Assembly (NCBI GenBank): GCA_030248215.1
Contig: JASANG010004046.1
Span: 186,001-250,000 of the forward strand
Origin: Enoplolaimus lenunculus
Taxonomy: Eukaryota > Nematoda > Enoplea > Enoplida > Thoracostomopsidae
Direction of reading: 5' to 3'
Length of the DNA stretch: 64,000 bases
Position 1 is the stretch's first letter, and each line of letters opens with the position of its first letter. Below, piece by piece: positions 1 through 13,000 of this stretch. Below the pieces are notes generated by a model, which worked only from the letters and a program-made list of their open reading frames with translations, searched no databases and was not told the origin of the DNA. Made by a program: the position numbers and the translations under genes.

Positions 1-1154
1 TTATTTTTAACCCGGGGGTATACCCGCGCAATATTCCTTTACAAGTTGCCCGTCTTTACATGCGCAAAATTTTTTTTATCGTTACCGACCTTACCTGCTC
101 TTATTTATTCTTCTGCGTTCATACAATTGTGTGATTTTACAGTGCATAGATGTGGCTCGCCCGATTACACGTAACAAAAACTTATTACCGGTAATTTTCA
201 AAACAAACCATTAAGTAAAAAATGTCGGTTAATATTGCACATTAATACACCTATCTTCGTTAAAAATATGTTGTTTGCCGATCGGTGATCAGTGAATCAA
301 AACATTCTTGTCTGCACAAAATCGTTGTAGTTAAGAACTTAAAAGCGCATAAATCATACATTTCTTTACGGTTTTGTCGCAATTTGTGTTAAGACCTTTT
401 TCAGAAAGCTGTAAATGTATTGTTTTTCCTGCCAAAGGAAAATATAACCTCTACAGGAACGTTAAGAATGTGGGCAAATGAAATATCATATTGTTTCTAC
501 CTTCAAAAAGCGTTTAAATATTTTTCGATTTAACAGCAGGTTTCTGGTGTGTAATACTTATTTTTCACTCCGGTAACAACAGTTTAAAAAGTCAACTTTT
601 AAGCCGAAGCGTAAACGTGGGGGATGTCAACATGAACCCGATACGTTTCTGCAAATGCCCTTTTAATGTAGTTTAGTGTACTGCAGTTTCCGCCATGGCT
701 TAGCTGATATTTAGCCAATTTACTTCTAAAGGGGAATTTCACACTACCGACTGGCATATATGTAGCCGTATTTTTAACTGAGGACGAGCGTTTGGACTTT
801 GGGCCATGTAGGAACGAAACGTTTTTCTACTCGACTGCAATAGAGTAAGCTTAATGTTTAGATTATTTTTTACTTAGGCTTCGAATTGGGCTTAGGCATC
901 TACAATTTCGTCATAATTAGCCTAAAAGTTAAGCGTGAACCTAAGCCTAAAAGAAAGCAAAAATATGTTGTAAAATCTAAGCATACTTTTTTACAGGCTC
1001 GCAAGAAAACGCGGCGTCCGTAACAGGGGGCATTTGGATGATGGCCTTGAAATAAATATTTTTAGCCTGGTGTAAGGAACAGTCGTCGACTCAGTACCTG
1101 CCCTGAATGCGTCCCAGTAAAGATCATTAACCATGTTTTTTGCTGTTAAGGTAC

Positions 1155-1285
1155 GGGTCTTGGTACGAATAAGGGGTGAACCATTTTTCGCGGGACTGCA
1201 ATGAAGTAAGCTTAAGCGTTAGACTAATTTTTTGCTTAGGCTTAGTTATAGGCTTATTGCTATGGCTCTGTTCTTTACGTTGACC
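1155..1285 (+). mobile_element. MITE with TTAGGC-rich interior, shortened copy
   Basis: Contains CGGGACTGCAATGAAGTAAG, AGACTAATTTTTTGCTTAGG and the right end CTCTGTTCTTTACGTTGACC. The interior TTAGGC run is shorter than in the copy at 26866. Confidence 0.6.
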
Positions 1286-2786
1286 CGATTTGGTTTGAAT
1301 CTAGAAGCGGCTCAGTCTGGTTTCAACCTCGTCAAAAAGCTTTAGCATAATCTACGTGTTTGTGAATTATGTATTTTTCAGCACACTTTGCAGGGTGCAA
1401 TGTATTTCCGCAGGACTCTAATCGAGTAAGCTTAAGCTTTAGACTATTTTTTAGCTGGGTTTAGGCCCGGGCTTATTTGTAGGGTGTTTTGATCATATTC
1501 TGAAGTGCTTAATTTGTTGGGTCGGCTACACATCTGTATGGATTCTTCTTGCAGTAATAGAAAAGTCGAAGACTATTTTACACTTGTCCCGCAGACATAT
1601 GGTTATGCTGCCGTTTTGGAAAAGGCTTACCCAAGCTTAAGCCTGAACCATTGTCAAAGTCTTTACCTAAGCCCTGAGCCTAGCTCTTCACATAAAATGT
1701 TGGGGACGTGTACAAGAACTAAGTTAAGTAATTAAAAGGACACCAATACTGGTTTAGCAACATTCTTGGTTTATTATAATACTTCGTATATATGTATACT
1801 CAGTCAAAACAAATCGCGGGGTATGAAAAGAAAAGAATCAGCTTTCGCTAATCTTCGACAGGGGGTTTAGCCAGGATTTCATTTTGGAAAGGTGTAACTG
1901 CATTGCAGAAACAAAGTTGCCAGCTAGAATAGCGATCGCAAACTAAATTTAAACATGAAACGTCAGTTTCTATGCAATCCGTAAACTGTTGCAGTCCAAG
2001 AATGTCGAGGTGTATGTATTCAATGTACCAATTAATTTAGGTTTGGCTAATTGTGAACGTTAGAATTTTATGACAACTTTATCAACGCTTGTGTCAAGTT
2101 AGCTGGGTATCGAGAGTAGAGACAGTCGTTATTTCTTGTTGATACCAAATTTTATGCAAATATAAATTGAAATAATGAACATAAGCGGACGAACATTCGA
2201 ATAACATTGCTCGCAAAGGCCTGCGTTTTAATCACCGCTAAACTGAATGAAATCTGAAGTATGCGAAAGGATAAATAAGTATCGAATGCAAAAAACAATT
2301 ACGAAATTTTCTAGTTATAGAACAATCATGTCTACATGCTACGAAGCTATTGTTAACAAAGTACGCTTGAAACTTGCCCAAAATACGTATGTGGGGTATT
2401 CCAGCTTAGCTATACTTAGTTTAAAAGCTAGTGTTTACATTGAATGCGATACACTAACTAAGCCTCTTAGCCAGCCCTATAATAGAAATCGCTGATTCGG
2501 CAATTTTTGACTCAGCGGAGCGGTGATTATTGTCGTGTACCCACAATTTCGCTATTGAAATATTACGGAACAATACTTCCGTTACGGGGTAGGGCCCACT
2601 TCAGGATTAATGACAAATAATCAGCTATCGTAAAAACGCGGGCCTTTGTAAACAAAATATTGCATCACAAATAGCACATTTGATTCATTGCAAATTAAAC
2701 ACATTCCAGGGCGGAGCAAGTACACCATATAAGACGGAGGTAGAGTCTGAAAACCTATCGGTAACTGGCTCATGCTAATTATAGGT

Positions 2787-2866
2787 GTCTGCCCACTAAA
2801 CCAAATCTAAACCTAAGCGTATACCTGTCTGCCCACTAAGCCAAACCTAAACGTAAACGTATACCT
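2787..2866 (+). repeat. Two-copy 40-bp tandem repeat
   Basis: Units 2787-2826 and 2827-2866 both start GTCTGCCCACTAA and end GTATACCT, with several substitutions between them. Confidence 0.8.
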
Positions 2867-3150
2867 AACGCTCCAAGTTCCACAGTCCCTGAGCCATTCC
2901 AGTGGTCCTAGTTCTGCAATTAACATGACACAACGCATAGTTCCGGAAACACGACCGTTTAGAAACCATGGTTACGTTCTCGTAACAAAAAATTTATAAG
3001 GGTTGGTTTGCCTACCAAAATGTTTGGACAAAAATCACCAAACCGGTGAGCGCGATACCGCCAAAATTAACTGTCTGGGTACACGATTACATGTCAGAGC
3101 TGTGTAAATGAGATGTTCGCGTCAGGGTGCAGCCAGAAATAATAAATACC

Positions 3151-3246
3151 GAAGCCGGAGGTCAACAAATTTTGTCGGAACCTATGGTAGAATTTCTACT
3201 GGAGCCGGAGGTCGATTTTCTGCCGAATCCGTAGGTGGACGATCGG
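3151..3246 (+). repeat. Minisatellite, about four units of 22-27 bp
   Basis: Units start GAAGCCGGAGGTC, GAACCTATGGTAG, GAGCCGGAGGTCG and GAATCCGTAGGTGG. Lies just past the ANOS1 poly(A) signals. Confidence 0.65.
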
Positions 3247-3333
3247 TTGTACTCTGATGTCCGTAGAAGTGATTTCTGCAATGTGATTCGCTTTGAAGAA
3301 CATCGGACCAAACTTTAAAGAACAATGAAACCA

Positions 3334-3344
3334 TTTATTTTATT
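3334..3344 (-). terminator. Overlapping poly(A) signals for ANOS1
   Basis: On the minus strand two overlapping AATAAA hexamers (AATAAAATAAA) lie about 155 bases after the TAA of the long exon 14 frame, and about 650 after the TAG of the short one. Confidence 0.6.
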
Positions 3345-3498
3345 GCTACACATGATAAAGTTTCAACTGATGTTACCGCGATGAACGAGAGCATAATCTC
3401 ATTTGACACCTCTCCAATCAGCTTCTCGTAGGTCGTTGGTTCGAAACAAGCGTGTCTTTAACCGTACCAAAATTTTTCCCCAAAGCTCAGTACTGGAT

Positions 3499-4051
3499 TT
3501 AACTTGAAATGACAACATTTACAGCTGACAACGACCATCTGACGTCATTCGATTCAGCATATAACCTAAGTGTTGATGGCAATATTAATAATAGAACAAT
3601 TGAGCACCAAAACGAATTATTGTTCACTAAAATTCCCTGATAATTTGGGCAAAAAGTTCTTTGTAAGTTTTTAAATTGTAAACGAGAGCTGGCGCCCGAT
3701 GTTACCACTGGGGCGTTAGTACGACTGGTAATGTAGAAATCAGGCTGAGACTCAGGGGGCCAAGGAGCGAGCTGTTCTTGTTGAGTTTGAAGGTCCGAGT
3801 TCGGCCACGATGACACTACTCGGCCGAGGCGATCTTTTGTGCCGATTTTAGGGTGTTTGAGAGTTTTGGTTGGGGCTAGTAAAGCTGTTGATCGATTAGA
3901 CGAGCTATTTGATGCTGTTGAGGTTGGTTTATTGTTTACTTGGAGATGGTCTGAAATGTTGAACGGGCAAATTAAGAAAAATGCTGTTTGGCTGCCTATT
4001 TTGGGCGCCTGTTTAATTCCCTGTACAAAAAGTTCTCCCCACACGTAATGG
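3499..4051 (-). CDS. ANOS1: ANOS1 exon 14: terminal exon, two possible reading frames
   Basis: Good acceptor TTATTATTCCAG. From the consensus exon 13 donor the frame gives an 18-residue tail ending at TAG (3998-3996). From the donor 4 bases further on it runs to TAA at 3501-3499, adding about 185 residues. The long frame has features of real coding sequence: several N-glycosylation sites, an S/T/N-rich stretch, a P/Q/S-rich stretch, then FWCSIVLLLILPSTLRL close to the end. That hydrophobic run suggests a membrane segment or GPI signal and is not known to me in anosmins. A 181-residue open frame just ahead of a poly(A) signal is unlikely to be chance in this composition. A missed exon or a sequence error would also explain the conflict. 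Confidence 0.6.
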
Positions 4052-7000
4052 CTGGAATAATAAAATAAACTAATGCTTAGACTCGGGCTAAAGGTTCACG
4101 TTTAGCCTAAGTCTCAGTCTAAGCCTAAGCTTAGTTTAGAAAAATAGTAAACAGTGATGTAAGCGATGGAAAATTTTAAATTCTATCAAGTTAACGCTAC
4201 TCTGAGGGGGACTAAACCAGTGCCCTCTTTGGAATGTTCATAAATATTTCGGTATTATTTGAAGTTTAGGGCGGCAGATTTAATCCCTGGTTATTTATAG
4301 AATAAACCTTAAAGTTCAATAACTAATTTTAAGTATACCTGACTGAGTTTAATTGTTCAAAAATTCACCCAAAATTCAAACGTTACGTCTCCGAAATTTT
4401 TAAAAATTTTTGCGTTAAAGTTAAAAGTCATTAAGCATTTATAATTTTAGTGTTTTCACTTCGTGGTTAAAGCGTTTCGGCTCTTGTTCCGTCACACCAT
4501 TAAAAATTTCAAATATTGACATAACTCTGCATCAAAGACGCTCTCGCTTAGGTTTAGGTTTAGGCTTAAGCTTATGAGGAAAAGTGAGCACGAGCCGGCG
4601 TTTCGCATCATTTTACTGCGTTAATATTAATTTTAACTTTTCCTGCCTCAATTCGGTTTTCTGTCAGAGATGGACCGAAACTGGCATAAATAGGAGCTGT
4701 TCCGAAGCTCCGTTAATATTTTTACTAAATAATTTGCAAGTTTCCTTTAAAAATTTAAACAACAGTTTGAAAATACTGGACTCGCTCCTGTCAAGGTATT
4801 AGTAAGTTAAGTATTACAGTAACTCACCTGTTTTAGACTGTTCATTGTTTGATGATGTATCAATTTCGGTTCTTGCAACTTGACTAACACCGGTTTTCGA
4901 CATGGCTTGAACTTGTACTAAATATCGCGAATTTGGGCTTAATTGATTAAGAAGTACCGATTCTTGTTCCTAAAATATAAAATAAAAACATAACTGCCAT
5001 TGATTTGAGGTCAATACTGTTCAGATTGTGATGTTGGGAAAAACAGTTCGGCGTACGTCGTAGTATCGAATCTCAACAAGACTTGAAATCACAATCAGTC
5101 ACGTGAACTAAAGTCTCACATTTGAGTGGTGAGAGCACATTTCATCCAAAAGTCATAAGTTCATATACACAGCACTTGAACTCAATTTTTGATAAAATTC
5201 GAAAATATTGAAGCGAGAAAAGTCTAAGTGTCTCTATCACCTCTTTTTCGGCTACTTTGTTCACCTTATATATCAACTTACTGGCTCAACAACTTTTACC
5301 ACAATTGAGCTTTGTTCAACATTTGCAAAACTGGTTCGTTTTCCAGGCGTGCCTGCAGATGCTGTTTTTACGATTCGACCATACATAACACGATAAGCTG
5401 TGATTTGATTGGCTAATTCACGTTCGACAGGTAGACTCCATACGCATTCTGCGGTCACTGCAGCTTCTATCATTTTTGATTGGCTGTGTTTAGGTAACGT
5501 TGGAAACGAACTTTTTAGATGCTCGACGACTGAACACAGAATATTTTCGGATGTCCAAGGTCCGGCACTATCTGAAACAGTTACTATTTTTTACTGCACC
5601 AAATAAATTGACACCAGTTGGCACTAGTAATGTTGATCGAACCACAATAAAAAACAGGCCGGTTAGTCTGCGGATTGACGCTGAATAGCGCGCGAATCGG
5701 ACTGCATAAGGCTGATCCAATGTCACTTTACGTAAAAATATTGTTTCTACTGCCAGCATAACAAAATTAAATATTAAAAACATAAATCTGTTCCACATTG
5801 ATTTTCAAACAATGTCAAGATTTTCCTCAACAGTAAATCCGTGATAGTGGAAATATTTTTCAACTGCCAATTCTAAATCATGTCTTGGAATTGTATTTGA
5901 AGTTTTTCAGTAAATATCGGAAAATAATAAGTTCAACTACCTGGCAAAATCGCTCAACAGCTGAAATGACAACTGACTTACTCAATTTTGGACAATACGG
6001 CTTAAATTCGCCGCGAATTTCTGTATCTTTACATTTAGGCGTTTCAAATGTTATTTGGGAGCTTGCAGAACGCAATGTAGCATCAGCGTTTCGTGAAGTT
6101 ACGTTAACCGTATACTGACAACCAAACTGTAAATCGTACAGCTCAAATTTTGTAGCCTAAAACAAATCTTTCAAAAATTGAATTTTTAAATTTCAGTTGC
6201 TATCAAAGGATGACTTCAACGTATAGATCAGCATAACAGCCGATGGTTGAGAATATAAAATTTACTTTTTATACCGAAAAGGTCGTACTTGTTTAGTTTG
6301 CTCCACTAGTGTTAATTTAATAGAAGGGGAATGTCCCATCATAGTATTAATATTATCATATTATCGCATGTTCATGCTTAGTAAGCCTCAGGCTCATGCT
6401 TAAATTAAGGTTTATACTCAGGCATATTTTCACGCTGAGGAATAGGCTGAGGATCATGTTCGTTATGTATTAAAAAATAGCGAGTGGTGGGAGCAAACAT
6501 GCAGCAGAAGCGTAGCTGAGTGGTGTAACACGGATCCGGGCGGTGACATATATAAGTACTTATATTATTTATGAATTTATTTAACTTTACTTCACCTCTG
6601 GCTATGTCTCCATCGTAAGCGTACCTGTAGAACGGCGAAATCTGTCGACAATCCGACTGATTAATAAATTTTTCCGTCAACTGTCGATAACGATTAGCCC
6701 TTTCCCACAAGAATATTTACTATTACGTAATAACATATTTCACGCCAGGGAGCTTGACGTTCCACCCCATGGGGCCCACAGATCTTATGAAAATTTGGCA
6801 CTACTCATACAAGCGATATATAACTGTTAAACGCTGCACGTTGCTCAGTGATTCACTAACTACTCTGCTTGAGAACGGGTGAAATTTACAAGAATACTAT
6901 ATTGCAAGCATACTTCTACGTTATGAGTCAACGGTTTGCTCACTGCGTACTCGCTGAATACAGTATCGAGACAGAAACTCGGCCACCAAACCAAATCGTA

Positions 7001-10000
7001 TCGTGTTGCGTCGGGTCCTAAACCAAAAAAAATTATATATTTTAGAAACAGAAATTAAAAAATTAAGTAAACTTAAAAAATCTAAATATTGAAAACTTTA
7101 CGAGTTCGATACTTTAAAAACAAGAATGGCGAAAAGATTTGTAATGCAAATTTTTGATCGACAAATCGTTTTTAACATCACGAACCACGATATCACGACA
7201 ATACGTCGGTGGACGAGATGTTGCTTAGCAACGTTTCGGGCGACAAATTCTCCTGATATCCTACTCCATGTCAGAAACATAACGAAACGTACCTGGCCCT
7301 AGATAATTCCACGATATAATTGCTTTGAGCAGTCCGTTTTGATAATAAGGCTTTTGAACGTGAATATTGACAATTTTCGGCGTGACGTATGGTTGATATG
7401 TAATCATTGATTTTTCGTTATTTTGGCTTGTTTCGTCGGAAATGTTCGCCACACCAGAAACACTCTCGTTCAGCCGAAAATCTGAGTCAGATTCTTGGTT
7501 TATACCTGAAATTGAGCCAAAAAATATTATTCTTCAGTTAAAAAAATTCAAGCTGGTAGTAATTTTATAAACAAAGATTATAGCGAATGCAAATTTACAA
7601 GAATCTCAATTTTATGTTTAGGCGTCCTGATGGGTTAACCGAATAGCATAAAGTGTCGAAATTTCGAATCTCATTTTTGTAGCCCCACGACTTAGTTTAT
7701 TTTGGTTTAGTCTCTTGAAAAACTAACCCCACTATAGGCATTTTAGGACGGGCCGGGCTGGCACAAAAATCAGCCCTGGTATTTGGATATAAATCAACCC
7801 ATCACAAACTATTCAGATAATTAATTGCTTAACCCGAGTTCGCCGGACATTTGTCCGGTCGACCGTATAGTAAGTTTTCCCCTGTCCTAGGTTCAGGTTT
7901 AAGCTAATAAAAAGTTTTATCAATTATACACGAGCGTAGCCACAGTTGCACTTCAGTATGCTTTCCCATGATTTTTTAGACTACAGAATCCAGCAAGTTA
8001 TTCTAATATTTGTAAAAATGTGTTTTTCTTGTTTCTCCAGAAATTTTTGTGCGCATACGTCCCCCAAAATAGCAAAATAAACTAACCTATCGGCGTTGAC
8101 CTCTCGTCTTTCTCCAGCTCATTGACTAACGGAACAATATACAACGTCGCTTTCTCGCCACGCCATTCGTCAGTTTCAGCCAATGCGATTGCTTGAACTT
8201 CGATCAAGTACCGAACATTCGGTTTGAGTCTGGACAGAAGCGCAGTTGTTTTATCACCAGGCACCAGTGTAGTTTTTGCTGGCTGTCGAGCAAATTCCCA
8301 CCCGTTAGATGTATCAGAAGTGTCTTCTTCTCTTGTTTTTATTTGTTTAAGAAATGTGTGAGGGCCCTGAATCCCGGCAGTATTGCGAACTTGAAGCTCT
8401 GAGCCGTTTAAACTTGAGTCCAAACTTGGCGAAGACAAATTATTTGCTATAAAGTATTCTTTGAGTTCAAATTCATAAAATTGAGTTTTATTAGGTATAG
8501 ACTGTTCAAATTGATACAACTGGTTAGGTTTAACAATCTTTTGGTGATTTTCAGACTTCTCCAAACTTCCAGTAGCCGTTGGTGAATAGTTCTTGCGTTT
8601 CGGAGGTGAATCTGCAGACATTAACGAGGTCCATGTGCCGTTTGCGTTCCTAGTGGCCTGAAAAGATGGCGTGTCGGGGCTTTCAGCCCACGATATTTGG
8701 AAGTGAATGATCGGAAGATCGGATACAGGCGGAATCCAGTGAATATACTGATTGACCAGTCCGTTTTCAAGCTCAGCGAGACCCGCCGCAAGTTTTTCCG
8801 GTTTGCCTGGCGCTTTTGGACCTGAAATCGCCAAGAATTTGAATTATATGAACCGTTCAAATTGGGGACATATTTGGAAAATTAATGCTGCGAAAGCATG
8901 AAGGCTTATACTCGCAATATGCAGATAACCGATCAACTGCTGTGACCACTGAACTCTACATCCATATTTTAATGAACTGCTTCAGCAGCAGAACGCTAAA
9001 CGCTTTTAATGTTTGTCAAAACGTTATTTTAGAATCGGGTCTTTTCCATTATATATCCCACGCAGCCCACGTTTACCAAAAAATCGTTGGAGTTAAATTG
9101 TTTTGCATATTTGAGCTCCTCATGACCTCCCCTGATCATTCCATGCTCAAATTGGAACTTTGAACAATTTAATTTTTAAGGTCTCAAAAAGAAATTTTTT
9201 GGTCAAAAAGTTAGACACATTTTGACACAAAAGACCATTAAGATTCAATATGAACGCTTTTTTCGAAACGGTAACAAACGTTGTATATTTTTGGCACAAT
9301 TGCTATTAAACATTAGATAAATTTGAAACTAACTTTTTGACAATTTAAATATGGCACTTGGTGTTGAAAATCCATGACTGCCGTACTGATTCACCGCAGA
9401 GACACGAAATTCATAGTAGCGACCGGGTGAAAGTAAATGTTTTACAATTGCATACATTTTGTTGCGCTAAAACAGTGACAAACTACAAGCCAATTATACA
9501 TAAAACTATTTTAGTTGTCAAGATTAATCTCATGTCTTTTCGGGCGAATTTTAAGCTCTAACGTGTTGTGCAGATTTTGTTCTTATAAATACATGTATTA
9601 CTAGTTGCTAAACAGTTTGGGAATAACAGTTACTCATAAGAAGACGGGAAAACGAAACAACTCGTGATAACCATTCGAATATATAACTTAGTCGCTTTTA
9701 GTCTTCTAAAATCACTCAGACCCATAATTAAGAGTTTAAATTTGACAGAATTGTAAGAAGTTTTGATGGGAACAGGCAAAATTTTTCTAAATATAAATTT
9801 CTTTAAATGTTATGCAAAAGTTGGAGATGCGGCGAAGAAATCTACAGGTGCGGACAACGCCGGCTTCAAATACTCTCCGTAATGGCGTCCGTATCGAAGA
9901 CACATCTATTCACAATTAAAAAAGGTAAGTATCGTAACATACGATTGAAATTGTTTGCCATGGGGTCATTTCTGTTTCGTTCGCAGTCACGCCCCATCGC

Positions 10001-13000
10001 CATTGAACAATATACAAGTTGGCATGTGTTGCTACTTGGTCTGCGTTTAGTTTTGACTGAACCCAACGAATAATTACAGATCGGCCCCGTTTGCGTTCTT
10101 GGACGCTCACATCGGTTGGCATTGGCAACAAATCTAAACATTCCAAATTGCAATGTGTTGATTAATCAACTCAGAGAGCGAATTATTAATTTCTGGTTAT
10201 TTCTAAGTTAATAATAGGAAACATCAGCTCACTCTAAGTTCATTTAATTCGGAATGAGTTAATTAACTCACATTTAGTTCAATCAGTTCAGAATTCTGAG
10301 TTCTGAAAAGCCTAATTCAGAGCTAACATTTCTCAGTGTATTGAACTCATTGTGAGTTGAAATCAACTCACTGGAATTCGCGGTGTATATTAAACACTGT
10401 CGGGAGGGGATACTCATTGGCGGATCCAGGCTGGATAGAAGTGCATTTTCCCGCCGGTCCTGCCATGTCGAAAATTTTACGATGCAAATAGTTGATCCGA
10501 AAAAAGTATGTTTTGTAGTAAAATAGGTAAATAATGTGGCAATGTTATAACCTAAAATTAAAAAATTTGCCGGCGTCGGCGCAATTGCTCAACCTTAAAA
10601 TATCGAAAATTTGCTACAAAGAAATTTTGAATCATTAAAATTTCAAAACGTTAAAAGCATCTTCCCCCAACTCCCGGAAAATACTTTATCGACAACTGAA
10701 GGCACTTTTACTTTCATTTAAATTAACATTTTGGGTTGGAAGTAAACAAACACCATATCTTCACCTCAAGCCGAAAATCAAATATTCTGACCATACGTCA
10801 GTTCACTTGTATGTACTACGATTTGATTATTGTGGTCTCGGTGTAAATATAAGCAGTCCCAGCGTGTTACAGAGCTTCGAATTGTTTTTAGGATGACAGT
10901 TACATATTGAAGCGGGCTAAAACTTTTTAAGAGAGGGTAAAATTGTTCTAGGTAATCATCACTTTCATCTGAACGGAACCCGTCTCAGCTAAGAGATCGT
11001 GCATAAACCAATTTGTTACAATTTAGGTTTATAAATGACGAAAAAGGTTATACCTGTTGGAGCAGTATACGTATCAACACACGCCGTTCCACATCCTTCA
11101 CCACAACATTTCATTTTACCCGAACAATTGCCGTCGTTTCGACATGTTGACACGCATTCCTGAAATTAAAATAAAAAAATTCAATTTGGCTTTATAATTA
11201 TTGATTATATCAAGAGCGCACGATCGCAAGAGTGTGTTACTTGCTAGGTTGAGCGTGGTACGAGAAAATTATGCGCTACAGCTGCGAACGAATGTCCACA
11301 AATTAGCTTTTAAAATGTAGCCAGAGCTGAAAGTGACACTGAGGAATTTTAGTTGCACCATTGTGTCAAAAATTCTAGTTGAAAAATTTCAATAAAAATC
11401 GTTCTTGTATATCTAAAACACATAATCCTTTTTGAAGTCTGCGGTTAACGAAAACAGAAGTCAGCGCTTGAGGTTGGTGACAGCAACAAAATATCAAACC
11501 CAACTAAACAAAGCATTGAACTTTTGCTTTTTCAACGATCACTATATTCTGTGCAGAAAAGACTGTATTCAGCCCGTGCCTTGCATTTAACAACAGCTGG
11601 TGTCCATGTATGAAAGGTCACATAGATTTTAGGAAGGTCAACATATATTTTATCAGTGTAGTAGTTATACCTAGAAAAGTATTCAAATAGCCTACGAGAG
11701 ATATTTTTGTTTAAAAGGTTTGAAGGTGCGTTTAGGCAGGGTTACGGATCTTCGCCCTCCCCAAAACTATGGCGAGGTAACCCAAACACGCAACGCGCAT
11801 ACTGTAGTGACCCGAATAAGAGGGGGACTGATATTTATTTGGCCTCTCCAGAGGGTCCCCCTCTTGTTATTCGGTTACGGACTGATATTTATTTTGAAAC
11901 AGCCCTGCGCCACCCTTCCTTACTGATATATCCGGTATTGCAACAATCCGTTCAATTAAACGGTTTTTGCCTTGCATCAAAAGCTTGAACATTAATGCAA
12001 GGTTATAATTAGGGATGTACTTTCAAAATTTAAGTAAGCTTTAATGTTTCGAACTCAAATTATTTGGTCCTGGAGTCATTTATGCGCTACAATTAGTGAT
12101 AATTGACATATATGTACTCTAATTAGGGTATAGGGACTCGACCCGCTTACGGACTCTTATTAGGGATACGGACTCCTATTGATTGGGACTCAAAATGCGG
12201 ACCCCCTCTTATCACACCCTTCTTAATCGGGTCAATACAGTAGGTAAATTTGGTACCACACTGAGTTATGTTGCAAACTGTTGTCAAAAACTTATTTGCG
12301 ATTCTTGCTGCACCAACAGTCGATGATGACTTTGCGGGCAAAAGTATAAAACTTTAGTGCTGATGCATGGTATAAAATGCAGTTACCAGCTCGTATTGGG
12401 TTTTTACACTACCCCATCCCATGAGGTGCCTAGCACCTTTTACTTGAAACATGTCGTAAAATACAGGATTTAAGAATGTAATCGAAGCAACTTCAGTTCA
12501 AATTGTAAATATTGCTTCAAAGTACGCCCAATGGCGGATCCACGGGGGGCCACCCCGGCCGTGGCCCCCCAACAGCATCTCGACAAAAATTATATTGGGA
12601 CTCAAAATGGGGGCCCCCTTTTGTTTCGGCCACTACAGTATGGGTCAAAAATAAGTTTACCTGTGAAATTTTGCCCCCCATTTTGAGATCCTGGATCCGC
12701 CACTGAGTACGCCTCATACTGACTGAGACGGTATGCTAAAAACGCAACGCGTGTTGAGTACATTCTTTTCCGCATAGAATTTTACACAGTTGCATACTCT
12801 TGTCTAAGGAATCACTCACGCTTCTACTGACAACATACAGAGAATAATGAAACAACAAAAAACCATTACGTTAGTATATTTTTTGAGCGTTGTCTGATGA
12901 ACACAGGTTCCAGGTTTATTTCGTAGTATATTGTCAATAAATTCACACGAATATTGGCAAGATTTTGGATGAGTTGCACCCTGAAATATTACAAAACGAT

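Larger units (their letters stand above)
1..3300. other. Downstream of ANOS1: no gene recognised
   Basis: AT-rich, with pieces of the TTAGGC-rich MITE family near 805-945, 1155-1285 and 1395-1485, and a left-end piece of a hAT-like family near 1864. The open frames at 1505-1735 and 2247-2495 show no motif and overlap or adjoin repeat words. Confidence 0.6.

Noticed and set aside
4097-4575. Interstitial telomere array
   Set aside because: TTAGGC-like words here are short and degenerate, and the same words occur inside bounded MITE copies elsewhere in the window, which is the simpler source.
6914-6920. Alternative exon 10 donor GTAGAA six bases upstream
   Set aside because: It keeps frame but is a poorer donor than GTATGC; both remain possible, and the difference is two residues.
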